From contig NZ_QSQT01000015.1 in assembly GCF_003437535.1 (NCBI RefSeq), positions 36,870 through 100,869 on the forward strand: a stretch of 64,000 nt of DNA, written 5' to 3'. The stretch's first letter is position 1, and each line of letters opens with the position of its first letter. Below are positions 63,377-64,000 of this stretch, in pieces. A model generated the notes under the pieces. It was not told where the DNA came from, searched no databases, and was given only the letters and a program-made list of their open reading frames with translations. Origin of the DNA: Phocaeicola plebeius (GTDB lineage: Bacteria; Bacteroidota; Bacteroidia; Bacteroidales; Bacteroidaceae). A program made the translations under genes and the position numbers.

Positions 63377-63460
63377 TGAAGGAAATGAGACTCGAACTCA
63401 CACGACATAACTGTCACCACCCCCTCAAAGTGGCGCGTCTACCAATTCCGCCATTCCTCC
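63377..63460 (-). tRNA. tRNA-Leu (GAG)
   Basis: An 84-base tRNA with a long variable arm. Acceptor GGAGGAA pairs with TTCCTTC. Anticodon stem CCACT/GGTGG with loop TTGAGGG gives anticodon GAG, reading CUC/CUU. CCA is not encoded. Confidence 0.93.
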
Positions 63461-63491
63461 AAAAAGAAAAAGAAAAGAATTGTTTTCGTGG

Positions 63492-63572
63492 TGCCCAGAA
63501 CAGGACTCGAACCTGCATGCCTCTCGACACACGCACCTGAAACGTGCGCGTCTACCATTCCGCCGCCTGGGC
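63492..63572 (-). tRNA. tRNA-Leu (CAG)
   Basis: An 81-base tRNA with a long variable arm. Acceptor GCCCAGG pairs with TCTGGGC. Anticodon stem CACGT/GCGTG with loop TTCAGGT gives anticodon CAG, reading CUG. CCA is not encoded. Confidence 0.93.
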
Positions 63573-63606
63573 ATTGTTTTTTCGCGCAACTCTTTTCTTT
63601 TGCTGG

Positions 63607-63679
63607 AGCGGAAAACGAGACTCGAACTCGCGACCCTAACCTTGGCAAGGTTATGCTCTACCAACTGAGCTATTTCCGC
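63607..63679 (-). tRNA. tRNA-Gly (GCC), copy 5 (first in the transcript)
   Basis: Same 73-base gene as copies 1-4, separated from them by the two tRNA-Leu genes. It is closest to the promoter box at 63721-63728. Confidence 0.97.
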
Positions 63680-63720
63680 ATTACTTCTACAACCGTTCAT
63701 CATTTTCCCGATTGCGAGTG

Positions 63721-63728
63721 CAAAGGTA
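63721..63728 (-). promoter_or_regulatory. -7 promoter box for the tRNA cluster
   Basis: TACCTTTG followed by GC on the minus strand, about 40 bases before the first tRNA, matches TAnnTTTG. Confidence 0.75.
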
Positions 63729-63914
63729 GTCTTTTTTTCGAAACTACCAAAATTATCGACTATCTTTTTTTGAAAAAAGTGACAAACTTCTTTGGCCTCA
63801 CAGCCCCCATTAAGGTATCTGCCTACCCTTTTTCCAGTTAAAACTCCTTGTAAATGAACGTTTCGAAAGGCTTTTAGAACTGTTTTAAAGAACATATTTC
63901 AACGACCTAAAAAA

Positions 63915-63948
63915 ACACAAGGACGTTTGACTGAAAACGTCCTTGCGT
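63915..63948. repeat. Two-unit 22-base-period array, relative of the one at 5781
   Basis: The triplets ACA and ACG start at 63915 and 63937; the CGT triplets start at 63924 and 63946. Unit two, AAAACGTCCTTGCGTTT, differs from unit four of the 5781 array by one base. The array stops at 63950, where a different inverted repeat starts. Confidence 0.85.
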
Positions 63949-63956
63949 TTGTAGTG

Positions 63957-63987
63957 TACTAAATAAGTTGACACAATTTATTTAGTA
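63957..63987. repeat. Perfect 10-base inverted repeat at the right edge
   Basis: TACTAAATAA (63957-63966) and TTATTTAGTA (63978-63987) are exact inverted copies with an 11-base spacer containing GTTGACA. It could be a mobile-element end, a terminator or an operator. The window stops before this can be judged. Confidence 0.55.
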
Positions 63988-64000
63988 ACATGCGTAAAAA

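Overview
The window is 64 kb of a chromosome from the order Bacteroidales, most likely Bacteroides or Phocaeicola. The evidence is a short 286-residue primary sigma factor (rpoD, 57328-58188), about twenty start-proximal copies of the Bacteroides -7 box TAnnTTTG, an Oar-type TonB-dependent receptor, a galM-transporter-galK operon, an RND pump fused to its outer-membrane channel, and several small protein families that I associate with this group. No rRNA, prophage, CRISPR array, SusC/SusD locus or intact insertion sequence is visible. The genus assignment is inferred from gene content only.

Layout. 1-7.5 kb holds housekeeping genes: the end of hisB, a DUF4923-like protein, nadC and rlmH from divergent promoters, a LysM glucosaminidase, cdd, an acyltransferase and an ABC-F ATPase. 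7.6-14.7 kb is one minus-strand operon: an RND/outer-membrane-factor fusion, a lipoprotein adaptor, a LytS-like kinase and a LytTR regulator. 15-19 kb has grpE-dnaJ, a small envelope protein and folC. 19.2-22.9 kb is the galactose operon. 23-31 kb has an MFS/DUF3843 pair, the TonB receptor, a nucleotide pyrophosphatase-like enzyme and a Spy-like protein with a His/Cys-rich tail. 31.1-39.9 kb is a long minus-strand run: rlmN, a DUF4837 lipoprotein, pdxA, then nucleotidyltransferase, ATP-grasp, CDP-alcohol phosphotransferase, flippase-like protein, HAD and MFS, with many start/stop overlaps. The last six look like a pathway that makes and moves a CDP-activated head group or phosphodiester; its product cannot be named from sequence.

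40.1-45.2 kb is a plus-strand operon: a GT2-DUF4922 fusion, a SpoIID/LytB protein and an AmpG-like permease, pointing to cell-wall glycan handling. 45.2-57.2 kb has a LysR regulator, a conserved small protein, an AraC-type membrane regulator, ettA, MFS, panB, a HAD phosphatase, MATE and Nramp transporters, and a clostripain-type lipoprotein with a small secreted partner. 57.3-64 kb has rpoD, a DegP/HtrA protease, RNase P RNA, a YihY/BrkB protein, riboflavin synthase, a 71-residue protein and a seven-gene tRNA cluster (five tRNA-Gly and two tRNA-Leu).

The most unusual sequence pattern is a set of four intergenic arrays with a strict 22-base period. Two arrays use ACG-N6-CGT cores (5781-5880 with five units, 63915-63948 with two). 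Two use AGTACT cores in identical 14-8-14-8-14 spacing (16908-16971 and 39944-40007). The spacing is kept while most intervening bases differ, which suggests a phased protein-binding array or a structured repeat family.
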